From NCBI GenBank assembly GCA_024641365.1, contig JAHEDF010000238.1, positions 1-6,307 of the forward strand: a stretch of 6,307 nucleotides of DNA. The letters run 5' to 3'. The position numbers and the translations under genes were made by a program. Shown here piece after piece: positions 1 to 6,307 of this stretch; positions within the stretch are counted from its first letter, which is position 1, and every line of letters starts with the position of its first letter. The notes beneath the pieces are model-generated. The model was not told where the DNA came from. It was given only the letters and a program-made list of their open reading frames with translations, and searched no databases. Source of the DNA: Planctomycetota bacterium (lineage in GTDB: Bacteria > Planctomycetota > UBA11346).

Positions 1-1303
1 CGCGTTGAATGGTTTGCCATTTTGATGCACCAAGAGCCAAACTGCCTTCTTTTGCACCACGAGGGACGGCAGCGATAGATTCTTCAGTTGCAACAATAAC
101 CACCGGTACGGTCATGAGCGCGAGGGTGAGAGAAGCCCATAAGACACCACCAGTTCCAAAAGTCGGCGTTGGCAAACGTTCAGAAAAAAACAACGAATCA
201 ATAGAGCCACCAACGATATAGACAAAAAATCCAAGGCCGAATACGCCAAATACAATAGAGGGAACACCGGCCAGATTATTAACAGCAATACGAACACCGC
301 GTACGATTGGTCCCTGGCGAGCATATTCGCGTAAATAAATGGCAGCAACCACACCAAACGGAGTTACTGCGACACTCATTAATAACGTCATAACAAAAGT
401 GCCAAATATAGCAGGCCAAATACCGCCCTCTGTGTTCGCTTCACGTGGGTTGTCTGTTATAAAACTGTAAATGTGTTTAATGGAAAGCCAAATACGTCCA
501 ATAAATGATAATTCATTGGACCAGGTAAAAGACACAATGTCGCCAAAAATTACTTCACGTTCTTGTCCGCCGTACGGTTTAAAAATTAATTTGTTTTCTA
601 ATTGGTTAGCCCGGAGCGCTTTCGCTTCGGTGTTCATTTCTTGATATTCTTTCTCAAGTACCGTTATTTTACTGTTAATAACATTTCGCTTAGGTGAATC
701 TTCAGGCAGACCATTTAACTCATATTTTAACGCGGTAATCGCACGGGAATTTTCACCAATCTCATCTTGTTCTAAGGTGAGTATGGCTGCGCGGCGTACC
801 GTAACTTCATCCAATAAGCGATACAGTTCAGCTCTGAAATTTTCGTCAGAGGCAGAAATTCGTTGAGATTCACCCTTTTGAATAGCGATCGGCGCTCCAA
901 TCGCATTGCCATATTCCATGCGCTCAATTAATAATGCGTCTGTGGGAAATTCTCTTTTTTGAATATCTGCGGTATGAATGAAGCGAAAGCCTTGTCCGTA
1001 GATATCTTTATTGCCAGTAAACAGCTGCATTTCCTCTTCGCCCACGACGCCCTGATGAGCGGAGGTTTTAAATTGTACCTTTACCACTTCTCCAGCGACA
1101 ACAGTTTCTTTCCCATCGATCCGTAATGTAAATTGCTCTATTTTCTTTGGCCAAAAAACATCAATGCCATTCCATAAAATGACCACCAAAAGACTAAATA
1201 CCATAATTAGGCCAAGACTGAGTCCCATTGCAGTTAGCCACACTAACGGTTCGCCAGCAACACGCTTTCTTGGATGCATTAAAGTTGTCATGCGTGTATT
1301 CAT
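1..1303 (-). CDS. pstA: Phosphate ABC transporter permease PstA, long form (3' end cut by window edge)
   Basis: This is the second permease subunit of the high-affinity phosphate importer; with PstC it forms the inner-membrane channel. The frame is open from the ATG at 1303 to the window edge, giving 434 visible residues; the C-terminus is missing. A membrane segment at about residues 20-45 is followed by a polar, probably periplasmic region (about 50-270) rich in Glu, Lys and Leu at 155-235, which may form a helical or coiled-coil arm. Membrane helices at about 297-323, 340-365 and 385-406 begin the permease core. The cytoplasmic EAA loop that docks on the ATPase starts near residue 408 (EESIAAVPRGAKEGSLALG). 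The pstC stop lies one base upstream and no clear Shine-Dalgarno is visible, so translation is probably coupled to pstC. Met5 (1291) and Met9 (1279) are alternative starts. E. coli PstA is under 300 residues and lacks the insertion; long forms are known in other gammaproteobacteria. Identity rests on the EAA loop and on its place after pstC. Confidence 0.93.
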   Translation of the reverse strand, partial: MNTRMTTLMHPRKRVAGEPLVWLTAMGLSLGLIMVFSLLVVILWNGIDVFWPKKIEQFTLRIDGKETVVAGEVVKVQFKTSAHQGVVGEEEMQLFTGNKDIYGQGFRFIHTADIQKREFPTDALLIERMEYGNAIGAPIAIQKGESQRISASDENFRAELYRLLDEVTVRRAAILTLEQDEIGENSRAITALKYELNGLPEDSPKRNVINSKITVLEKEYQEMNTEAKALRANQLENKLIFKPYGGQEREVIFGDIVSFTWSNELSFIGRIWLSIKHIYSFITDNPREANTEGGIWPAIFGTFVMTLLMSVAVTPFGVVAAIYLREYARQGPIVRGVRIAVNNLAGVPSIVFGVFGLGFFVYIVGGSIDSLFFSERLPTPTFGTGGVLWASLTLALMTVPVVIVATEESIAAVPRGAKEGSLALGASKWQTIQR

Positions 1304-1304
1304 G

Positions 1305-3599
1305 TTAGACGGTCTTGTATTTTTCACGTAGATGCTGACGTAATAATTCGGCAGCCGTATTAATTAAAAAGGTCAGCATGAAGAGCAGCAGGGCACCCAA
1401 AAACAACGTTCTATATAAAGTGCTATGTTGCGGCGCTTCAGGTAACTCGACCGCGATATTTGCAGAGAGCGTGCGCATACCGTCAAATATATTTAACCCT
1501 AAAATTGGCGTATTCCCGGTAGCCATGACGACAATCATGGTTTCGCCAATGGCGCGACCAAAGCCGATCATTAAAGCAGAAAATATACCAGCAGAAGCCG
1601 TTGGTAAAACTACGCGCATGGCAGTTTGCCAGCGACTAGCCCCAAGCGCCAGCGATGCTGAGCGAAGTGCAGGGGGGACGTTTGATAAAGCGTCTTCAGC
1701 AATGGTGAAAATTATCGGAATAACAGCAAATCCCATCATGATGCCGACTACTAATGAATTGCGTTGTTCGAACGGAAGTCCGGTCGAATTACGCCACCAT
1801 TGACGGAAGTCTCCATGCCCATCAACAGAGAATAAAATTGATTCTACTACTGGGCCTAAATACCAGGCAACGACGGCACTGACAATTAAAATGGGAAAAA
1901 AGTAAATAAATTCATAGCCAGGCCTAATTAAACTACGCACGGAATTCGGAGTTTGTGACCATATCCAGCCAAAAGTCAAAGCGGTTACCGGTAATGCTGC
2001 GACAACCATTAAAAATGAAGGCACTTTGTCTTCAATTAAAGGCGCTAACCACAAGGCGGCTAAAAAGCCAAGAACAACCGAGGGCAATGAAGCCATAATT
2101 TCAATGATAGGTTTTACGATACTTTTAAATCGGGGATTCATAAATTCGGCTGTGTATAAAGCCCCAAGTACAGCAATTGGAATCGCAAAAAGCAGCGCGT
2201 AAATAGTGCCTTTTAAAGAGCCAATGAGCAATGGAACCATGGAAATTTTAGGTTCAAAGTCATCACTGCCGCCAGACGACTGCCAAACATAGGCAGCGCT
2301 ATCAGCACCTTCGTACCATACTTTGCCAAACAAGGCATTAAAGCCTGATTCAGGATGAGGGTCATCGACGGTATAACTATGTAAAATATTATCTGATCCG
2401 AGTAAAAATAAACGGTGATATTTTCCGCTTAACGCACTGGATAAAATAGTGAAATCAAAATTATTTTCCCAGCGAATTGAAGCCGATGTTCCATAGCGAA
2501 GAGATGCCATGCCTTCATGCGTCAATAAAAATGCTTTGTTGCGTATACTTGGTGCATAGGTACTTGCTCCACCAGGCAATGGCGGCAATTCCTTAGTCAG
2601 TCCAAAGGTACGGCTGTCCATATCTGGTTTTACATACAAACTAAATACGCGATTTAATCCGGTAGTATTTGTTGTTACTAGCGAGACGTCACCCAATAAA
2701 TAATTGAGGGTGGAAATAGTTTTTGACGATGCATCGGGCTGGTCTGCGAAGGGTTGAAATTTTTGCCGTAAAACAAAGTCATCTCCTTCGTCAAAAAAAT
2801 AATAAAGAACGCCATCAGTATTTGTAATAATAATACTGTCAGCTCGTTCATCGACGATTATTTTATTTGGCGTCCCTTGAATGCGATCAGTTAATTCAAT
2901 GGGTTTTCCGGGAACAATCTTACCAGCACCTATGAGCGACCGTTTTTGAGTAAAGGGTAAAGCGTAAATACGCGGCTTCAGATCAGTCAATTGAATGGCG
3001 GCCACTAATTTCTTTTTGCCACCGTCGCCATAACTAATGTGTGTAATAGGGTGGCCAGGTTGGCCAATCTCACCTGTTATGACTGACTTTAAGGTCCCTT
3101 TTATTTCTCGCGCATTCTCTTCGTCGAATGACGAACTATAAGCAATTTGTTTTACGAATACACGACCATCATTCGTACCAGCGGTAACCATTTGAGTTCG
3201 ATGGTTAATTTTAATGACAGATAATACAGTTGATGCTTGCGTGTCATCTAATATCGAAAAGCGAGAGGGTTTGCTGTTTTCATGTTTGGGTAAAAATACC
3301 ACGGTGCCATTATTTAAAACTAAACTTGGCAATTCGCCCCATTCATCACTAACGACGGCATGAATATCGGTAGATTTTACATCTGCTGGCAACGCGGTGT
3401 CTTGTTGATGCTGTATATGAGCAGAAGAGAAGAGCGGCAAAACTTGCCAGCCAATAAACAGAAAAATGCCAAACACTGCTATGATAATTCCGACACCGCC
3501 ACTACGAATGGCCCATGTCATGAAACTATCGATAAACAGTGTTGACTTAGCGGTCGAAAAACGATCAGGATTTGGCGATTGTTGATCTGTAACTGACAT
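1305..3599 (-). CDS. pstC: Phosphate ABC transporter permease PstC, long form with large periplasmic domain
   Basis: This is the first permease subunit of the phosphate importer, an inner-membrane protein of 764 residues. One membrane helix at about residues 33-57 is followed by some 400 polar residues (about 58-450), predicted to be periplasmic. That region carries recurring strand-turn-strand motifs such as NNGTVVFL (96-103), NDGRVFVK (143-150), TDGVLYYF (261-268) and SDNILHSY (402-409), which suggest a beta-propeller-like fold. The permease core follows with helices from about 453 onward. Its EAA loop at about 634-667 (EDALSNVPPALRSASLALG) contacts the PstB ATPase, and GRAIGETMIVVMATGN (681-696) is typical of PstC. 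E. coli PstC is about 320 residues; long versions are known in Pseudomonas and marine gammaproteobacteria. The chosen ATG has a GGAAAG element at 3603-3608, six bases after its GGA core, directly behind the intergenic hairpin. The stop is one base from the pstA start, so the two form one transcription unit with pstS. Confidence 0.95.
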   Translation of the reverse strand: MSVTDQQSPNPDRFSTAKSTLFIDSFMTWAIRSGGVGIIIAVFGIFLFIGWQVLPLFSSAHIQHQQDTALPADVKSTDIHAVVSDEWGELPSLVLNNGTVVFLPKHENSKPSRFSILDDTQASTVLSVIKINHRTQMVTAGTNDGRVFVKQIAYSSSFDEENAREIKGTLKSVITGEIGQPGHPITHISYGDGGKKKLVAAIQLTDLKPRIYALPFTQKRSLIGAGKIVPGKPIELTDRIQGTPNKIIVDERADSIIITNTDGVLYYFFDEGDDFVLRQKFQPFADQPDASSKTISTLNYLLGDVSLVTTNTTGLNRVFSLYVKPDMDSRTFGLTKELPPLPGGASTYAPSIRNKAFLLTHEGMASLRYGTSASIRWENNFDFTILSSALSGKYHRLFLLGSDNILHSYTVDDPHPESGFNALFGKVWYEGADSAAYVWQSSGGSDDFEPKISMVPLLIGSLKGTIYALLFAIPIAVLGALYTAEFMNPRFKSIVKPIIEIMASLPSVVLGFLAALWLAPLIEDKVPSFLMVVAALPVTALTFGWIWSQTPNSVRSLIRPGYEFIYFFPILIVSAVVAWYLGPVVESILFSVDGHGDFRQWWRNSTGLPFEQRNSLVVGIMMGFAVIPIIFTIAEDALSNVPPALRSASLALGASRWQTAMRVVLPTASAGIFSALMIGFGRAIGETMIVVMATGNTPILGLNIFDGMRTLSANIAVELPEAPQHSTLYRTLFLGALLLFMLTFLINTAAELLRQHLREKYKTV

Positions 3600-3609
3600 A
3601 AACTTTCCG

Positions 3610-3639
3610 CAGCCGGCAGAGTCGGAACTCTACCGACTG
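3610..3639 (-). promoter_or_regulatory. Intercistronic hairpin between pstS and pstC
   Basis: Read in the direction of the operon mRNA, CAGTCGGTAGAGT pairs with ACTCTGCCGGCTG around a TCCG loop, giving a continuous 13-bp stem with two G-U pairs. On the opposite strand those two pairs would be A-C mismatches, so the structure is better formed in the pst message than in an antisense one. No run of U follows, so it is not a classical intrinsic terminator. It begins 17 bases after the pstS stop, and its 3' arm ends next to the GGAAAG ribosome binding site of pstC. The likely role is to protect the 3' end of pstS mRNA or to limit pstC translation, so that the binding protein is made in excess over the permease. 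The structure is seen; the role is inferred. Confidence 0.72.
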
Positions 3640-3655
3640 GTGGGAGGGAAGGTAA

Positions 3656-4624
3656 TTACTTCGACAATTCGTCAACAATGGCTGCAGCGGCTTCAGCAGG
3701 CAGGGGGAAATACCCGTCTTTGACCACGATTTCTTGTCCCTGCTTAGATAAAACAAACCGTAAGAATTCTAACGTCAATTTATCCAAAGGCTGACCTGGC
3801 TTTTTATTGACATAGATCATCAAAAAGCGTGCTAATGGATAGTCACCGCTAAGTGCGTATTCTGCAGTTGGCGGAACAAGTGCGTCAGCGGATTCACCTA
3901 GTTTTAATGCTTTCACACCACTGGTGACATAACCAATACCTGAGTAGCCGATCCCAGTGACGTCACTAGCAACACCTTGTACGACACCAGAAGAGCCTGG
4001 CTGTTCTTTTACGGTTGGCTTGAAGTCGCCTTTTGCGAGGGCGACATCTTTAAAATAGCCATAGGTACCAGAAGCGCTGTTACGACCGTATAACGAAATT
4101 GGTTTTCCGGCCCACGCAGCTAAACTTGCGGCGTCCCACGTAACAATATCTTTGCCGCCTGCTTTTAAGGTGCTCGAAAAAATACCATCAATTTGTTGCA
4201 GCGTTAATCCTTCAATCGGATTATCCTTATGAACAAATACCGCTAAAGCATCAATAGCGACTTTAATGCCAGTTGGTTTGTAGCCATATTTCTTTTCGAA
4301 AGCATCAATTTCTTTCGACTTCATTTCACGGCTCATAGGGCCTAATTGTGCAGTGCCTTCAATTAATGCAGGGGGAGCAGTTGAAGAACCTTTGCCCTCA
4401 ATTTGTATGTTCACATTTGGATAGAGAGCGCGAAAGCCTTCACCCCAGAAAGTCATCAAATTGTTGAGGGTGTCAGATCCAACTGAATTTAAATTACCAG
4501 ATACACCACTGACGGTTTGGTAAACAGGGAGCTTTTCGTCAACTGAAACCGCTGCAGAAGCAGTTCCCAAAACGCAAAAGAGTGACGTAAGAAGAGCGAA
4601 AGCCTTTGGCTTACATTGGGTCAT
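3656..4624 (-). CDS. pstS: Periplasmic phosphate-binding protein PstS
   Basis: This is the solute-binding protein of the Pst importer, which captures inorganic phosphate in the periplasm and hands it to PstC/PstA. It has 322 residues, close to the family's usual length. A Sec signal peptide runs over residues 1-24 (two Lys, a hydrophobic stretch, likely cleavage after TASA). The Cys at 17 has no proper lipobox, so the protein is probably soluble rather than a lipoprotein. Family motifs in order are GSDTLNNLM (49-57), [11 protein letters not shown] (77-87), GPMSREMK (95-102) and [12 protein letters not shown] (180-191). In the last, R181 and S185-G186-T187 align with the phosphate-contacting R135 and S139-G140-T141 of E. 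coli PstS. The start is supported by AAGGA at 4632-4636, seven bases upstream. The gene is first in the pst operon, preceded by a Pho box and followed 56 bases later by pstC. Confidence 0.97.
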   Translation of the reverse strand: MTQCKPKAFALLTSLFCVLGTASAAVSVDEKLPVYQTVSGVSGNLNSVGSDTLNNLMTFWGEGFRALYPNVNIQIEGKGSSTAPPALIEGTAQLGPMSREMKSKEIDAFEKKYGYKPTGIKVAIDALAVFVHKDNPIEGLTLQQIDGIFSSTLKAGGKDIVTWDAASLAAWAGKPISLYGRNSASGTYGYFKDVALAKGDFKPTVKEQPGSSGVVQGVASDVTGIGYSGIGYVTSGVKALKLGESADALVPPTAEYALSGDYPLARFLMIYVNKKPGQPLDKLTLEFLRFVLSKQGQEIVVKDGYFPLPAEAAAAIVDELSK

Positions 4625-4631
4625 GCTGTGT

Positions 4632-4636
4632 TCCTT
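4632..4636 (-). promoter_or_regulatory. Ribosome binding site of pstS
   Basis: AAGGA lies seven bases before the ATG at 4624, a normal spacing. It supports that ATG, which also begins a complete Sec signal peptide. Confidence 0.7.
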
Positions 4637-4666
4637 GCTGTGGTTTCTGCCCAGGAACGTATGACC

Positions 4667-4688
4667 AAATGTGAAGGAAATGTGAAGG
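4667..4688 (-). promoter_or_regulatory. Pho box (PhoB binding site) of the pst operon
   Basis: Two identical, adjacent copies of CCTTCACATTT (4678-4688, then 4667-4677) lie 43 bases or more upstream of the pstS start. A Pho box is a direct repeat of a CTGTCAT-like heptamer with an 11-bp period, followed by an AT-rich spacer. Here the heptamer is CTTCACA with spacers TTTC and TTTG, so both period and composition fit. The heptamers match at the C, T, C and A positions but lack the usual TGT core. PhoB normally replaces the -35 contact, and the only -10 candidate at about the right distance is CATACG (4658-4663), which is poor. The repeat and its place before pstS are seen; binding by PhoB is inferred from the family. 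Confidence 0.72.
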
Positions 4689-4824
4689 AGTTACTAATGT
4701 TCAAAAGAGATGTAGAGCACCTAGCGGCTCGCGGTCAAATATCACCAGAAAATATGACGCAAGGCATTGCGTAGACACATCATAGGTATAATTTCCGCTC
4801 CGTGCCATCCCTACTAGAGGGCGG

Positions 4825-5499
4825 TTATTTTTGATGGATTAATTCCCATAATTCATCACCAAGCTCGTGTTGATTATAGTTTCTCACGCGCGGCGGGGCA
4901 AAAGTGACGGTTCGTGCAGATTCGTCTAATAGAGAGCTCGTGTGATCAACAGGCCTAGGCGGTGATTTTAAATTTTCATACGCTCTTACGGCATCATAGG
5001 CACAGAGTGCATAACTCCACGAGAGCCCGGAAAAACAATGGATCGAAATCGGTGACTGATCATTGCGAGCGCCGGTATTTTCGTATCCACCCAATGCCGT
5101 GGCAACATAGTGATGAATAGATTCGAGATGCGCGCGCATTGCTTGATCATCTGTTTTACTTAATAAGCGCGCGTCGATGCGAATGGGGTCAGCCCCGCCA
5201 ATGCGCAGCAAAGCCGTGGTTGGTTTATTCGCATCCCAACGGCGTTGATACATGGATGGCTCTAAGCCAAATTCGAATCCTGCTGGAATAATGGTAAGAC
5301 GCACTTCTTTAGGGGGCTCTACGACTATTTCCTGCTTCATCTGTGCTTGTCCCTGTGAGGGTAACAGCGCCGCAATTTGTTTTTCTTCGGCAGTGAATTT
5401 TGTCGTTAAAATAAAAAATAATAACAACAACATGACGCAATCGATCATCGGAACGAGATCGAGTTTTCCTTCATTTATTTTGTCAGTGGCGTCATGCAT
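4825..5499 (-). CDS. ExbD/TolR-family biopolymer transport protein, enlarged periplasmic domain
   Basis: ExbD and TolR are single-pass inner-membrane proteins that, with an ExbB/TolQ partner, form a proton-driven motor acting on the outer membrane. From the start chosen here the product has 224 residues. It has a short cytoplasmic N-terminus, then one membrane helix at about residues 15-35 (LVPMIDCVMLLLLFFILTTKF from its second residue onward) whose PMID motif holds the family's essential proton-carrying Asp (D20). A periplasmic domain of some 185 residues follows, ending in a typical ISIHCFSGLSWSYALCAYD strand-helix pattern (about 152-170). Family members are usually about 140 residues; the extra length lies at about 85-145. 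C155 and C166 could form a disulfide. The ATG at 5499 is chosen because AAGGAG stands six bases before it; an ATG at 5535 would add 12 residues but has no ribosome binding site. No ExbB/TolQ gene is adjacent: aroC ends 97 bases upstream and pstS follows. The family is clear; the substrate and partner are unknown. Confidence 0.87.
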   Translation of the reverse strand: MHDATDKINEGKLDLVPMIDCVMLLLLFFILTTKFTAEEKQIAALLPSQGQAQMKQEIVVEPPKEVRLTIIPAGFEFGLEPSMYQRRWDANKPTTALLRIGGADPIRIDARLLSKTDDQAMRAHLESIHHYVATALGGYENTGARNDQSPISIHCFSGLSWSYALCAYDAVRAYENLKSPPRPVDHTSSLLDESARTVTFAPPRVRNYNQHELGDELWELIHQK

Positions 5500-5505
5500 G
5501 GCGTG

Positions 5506-5511
5506 CTCCTT
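5506..5511 (-). promoter_or_regulatory. Ribosome binding site deciding the ExbD-like start
   Basis: AAGGAG with six bases to the ATG at 5499 is an ideal Shine-Dalgarno. The upstream in-frame ATGs at 5535 and 5532 are preceded only by AT-rich sequence and an immediately adjacent TAA, so the downstream start is preferred. Confidence 0.65.
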
Positions 5512-5596
5512 GTCAGGATCAACGCCCTTCATCATTTATTGTTCACGAAAATTAATGCCGTACTTCGTAAAAAATAAAATGAACTTCTTGTTATAC

Positions 5597-6307
5597 TTAT
5601 CCGTTAATCGGTCCTGATAAACCCGCCCAGGGGTCGCCGACTTGTCCACGTTGGCGCATCCAACAATCAACCAGTACCAATGCAGTCATCGCTTCGACGA
5701 TAGGTACAGCTCGCGGTAAAACACACGGATCGTGACGTCCCTTTGCTTGCAATTCGACATTATTGCCCGCGTCATCCGCACTTGGTTGTGGTTTTAAAAC
5801 TGTGGCTGTCGGCTTAAAAACCAAACGCATATCAATTGGCATACCATTACTGATGCCACCTTGTACGCCACCCGAACGATTAGTGGCAGTGGTCATATTT
5901 TTCGGAGCCGCAGCATCCCATGCATAGTGATCATTGTGTTCGAGGCCGGTTAATTGCGGCCCAGAAAATCCAGAACCAATTTCGACGCCCTTACAAGCCG
6001 GCAATCCTAAAAATGCCTGTCCTAATAAAGCATCTAATTTATCAAACACGGGTTCACCAAGTCCAGGTGGTACACCCGTCACGATAAGTCGTATAAAACC
6101 ACCGACGCTATCACCACGCTTTTTAGCATCTAGAATGGTCTTTTCCATTTCGGCAGCGGTAGCGGCGTGCGGACAGCGCGTCGGATGTACATCGACTATT
6201 GAACGATTAACGGAAACAGGATCTATGTGATCGCGTGCGCTAATGGTGTGAACTTGTTCGACCCAAGCGACAATGCGTAAATGTGGAAAACGTTGTTGTA
6301 ATACTTG
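5597..6307 (-). CDS. aroC: Chorismate synthase, C-terminal part (5' end cut by window edge)
   Basis: Chorismate synthase converts 5-enolpyruvylshikimate-3-phosphate to chorismate, the last step of the shikimate pathway, using reduced FMN in the cytoplasm. The 236 visible C-terminal residues are open back to the right edge, so the true start lies outside; the ATG at 6148 is internal. Motifs in the visible part are VPPGLGEPVFDKLDA (about 79-93), KGVEIGSGF (about 106-114), TNRSGGVQGGISNG (142-155) and GRHDPCVLPRAVPIVEAM (190-207), the last being the family's C-terminal signature with its conserved RHDP. Wording such as QGGISNG and FKPTATV resembles the Bacteroidetes, plant and fungal enzymes more than E. 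coli AroC, which has AGGILGGISSGQ. The N-terminal third or so, with the first flavin and substrate motifs, cannot be judged. Between this gene and the ExbD-like gene is a 97-base AT-rich gap without a convincing terminator or promoter, so co-transcription is possible. Confidence 0.96.
   Translation of the reverse strand, partial: QVLQQRFPHLRIVAWVEQVHTISARDHIDPVSVNRSIVDVHPTRCPHAATAAEMEKTILDAKKRGDSVGGFIRLIVTGVPPGLGEPVFDKLDALLGQAFLGLPACKGVEIGSGFSGPQLTGLEHNDHYAWDAAAPKNMTTATNRSGGVQGGISNGMPIDMRLVFKPTATVLKPQPSADDAGNNVELQAKGRHDPCVLPRAVPIVEAMTALVLVDCWMRQRGQVGDPWAGLSGPING

Noticed and set aside
1378..1803. Plus-strand open frame of 141 codons
   Set aside because: It lies wholly inside pstC on the other strand, has no family motifs, and its frame is explained by the codon use of the permease core.
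3610..3639. Hairpin after pstS as an intrinsic terminator
   Set aside because: No U-run follows on the mRNA strand, and pstC begins ten bases after the stem and must be transcribed, so a stability or translation role fits better.
3565..3756. Minus-strand open frame of 63 codons overlapping the pstS end and pstC start
   Set aside because: It is out of frame with two well-supported genes and runs through the intercistronic hairpin; nothing supports it as a protein.
4809..4832. CCCT/AGGG stem with T-rich tail as a real terminator
   Set aside because: The stem is only four pairs before a mismatch, and the T-tract is the complement of the last codons and stop of the ExbD-like gene, so it is too weak to annotate.
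5500..5535. Upstream ATGs at 5535 and 5532 as the ExbD-like start, or a remnant of a deleted ExbB gene here
   Set aside because: Neither ATG has a ribosome binding site, and the other minus-strand frames close quickly with stops, so no trace of an upstream exbB end is visible.
5252..5617. Plus-strand open frame of 121 codons
   Set aside because: It is antisense to the ExbD-like gene, where the PMID helix and a Shine-Dalgarno support the minus strand; it contains no recognisable domain.

Overview
The window holds five protein-coding genes, all on the minus strand, so transcription runs from right to left. In transcription order they are: the 3' part of aroC (chorismate synthase, cut by the right edge), a gene for an ExbD/TolR-family inner-membrane protein, then pstS, pstC and pstA of the high-affinity phosphate ABC transporter, with pstA cut by the left edge. 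The rest of the transporter operon (the end of pstA, and by analogy pstB and phoU) would lie beyond position 1. No rRNA, tRNA, CRISPR array, insertion sequence or phage gene was found.

The organism is probably a gammaproteobacterium of moderate, AT-leaning base composition. The reason is the long form of both permeases: PstC has 764 residues and PstA has at least 434. Each carries a large periplasmic insertion before its permease core, a layout known from Pseudomonas, Marinobacter and related groups. The assignment is tentative. The aroC fragment carries the 'QGGISNG' signature of the Bacteroidetes/plant/fungal-type enzymes, not the 'AGGILGGIS' signature of the E. coli type.

Region by region: 1-1303 is pstA. 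1305-3599 is pstC, whose stop codon is one base from the pstA start. 3600-3655 is a short gap with a strong 13-bp hairpin. 3656-4624 is pstS. 4625-4824 is the pstS control region, with a perfect 11-bp tandem repeat that reads as a Pho box. 4825-5499 is the ExbD/TolR-like gene, whose start is fixed by an AAGGAG ribosome binding site. 5500-5596 is an AT-rich gap. 5597-6307 is aroC.

How the parts fit together: under phosphate limitation PhoB would bind the repeat upstream of pstS and switch on pstS-pstC-pstA. PstS captures periplasmic phosphate and delivers it to the PstC/PstA channel. The hairpin between pstS and pstC probably lets the cell keep more pstS than pstC message. The ExbD-like gene and aroC lie upstream of the Pho box and look like separate functions. 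I see no strong case for a wholly new system. The most unusual items are the solitary, enlarged ExbD-like protein, the atypical aroC and the large extracytoplasmic domains of the permeases.
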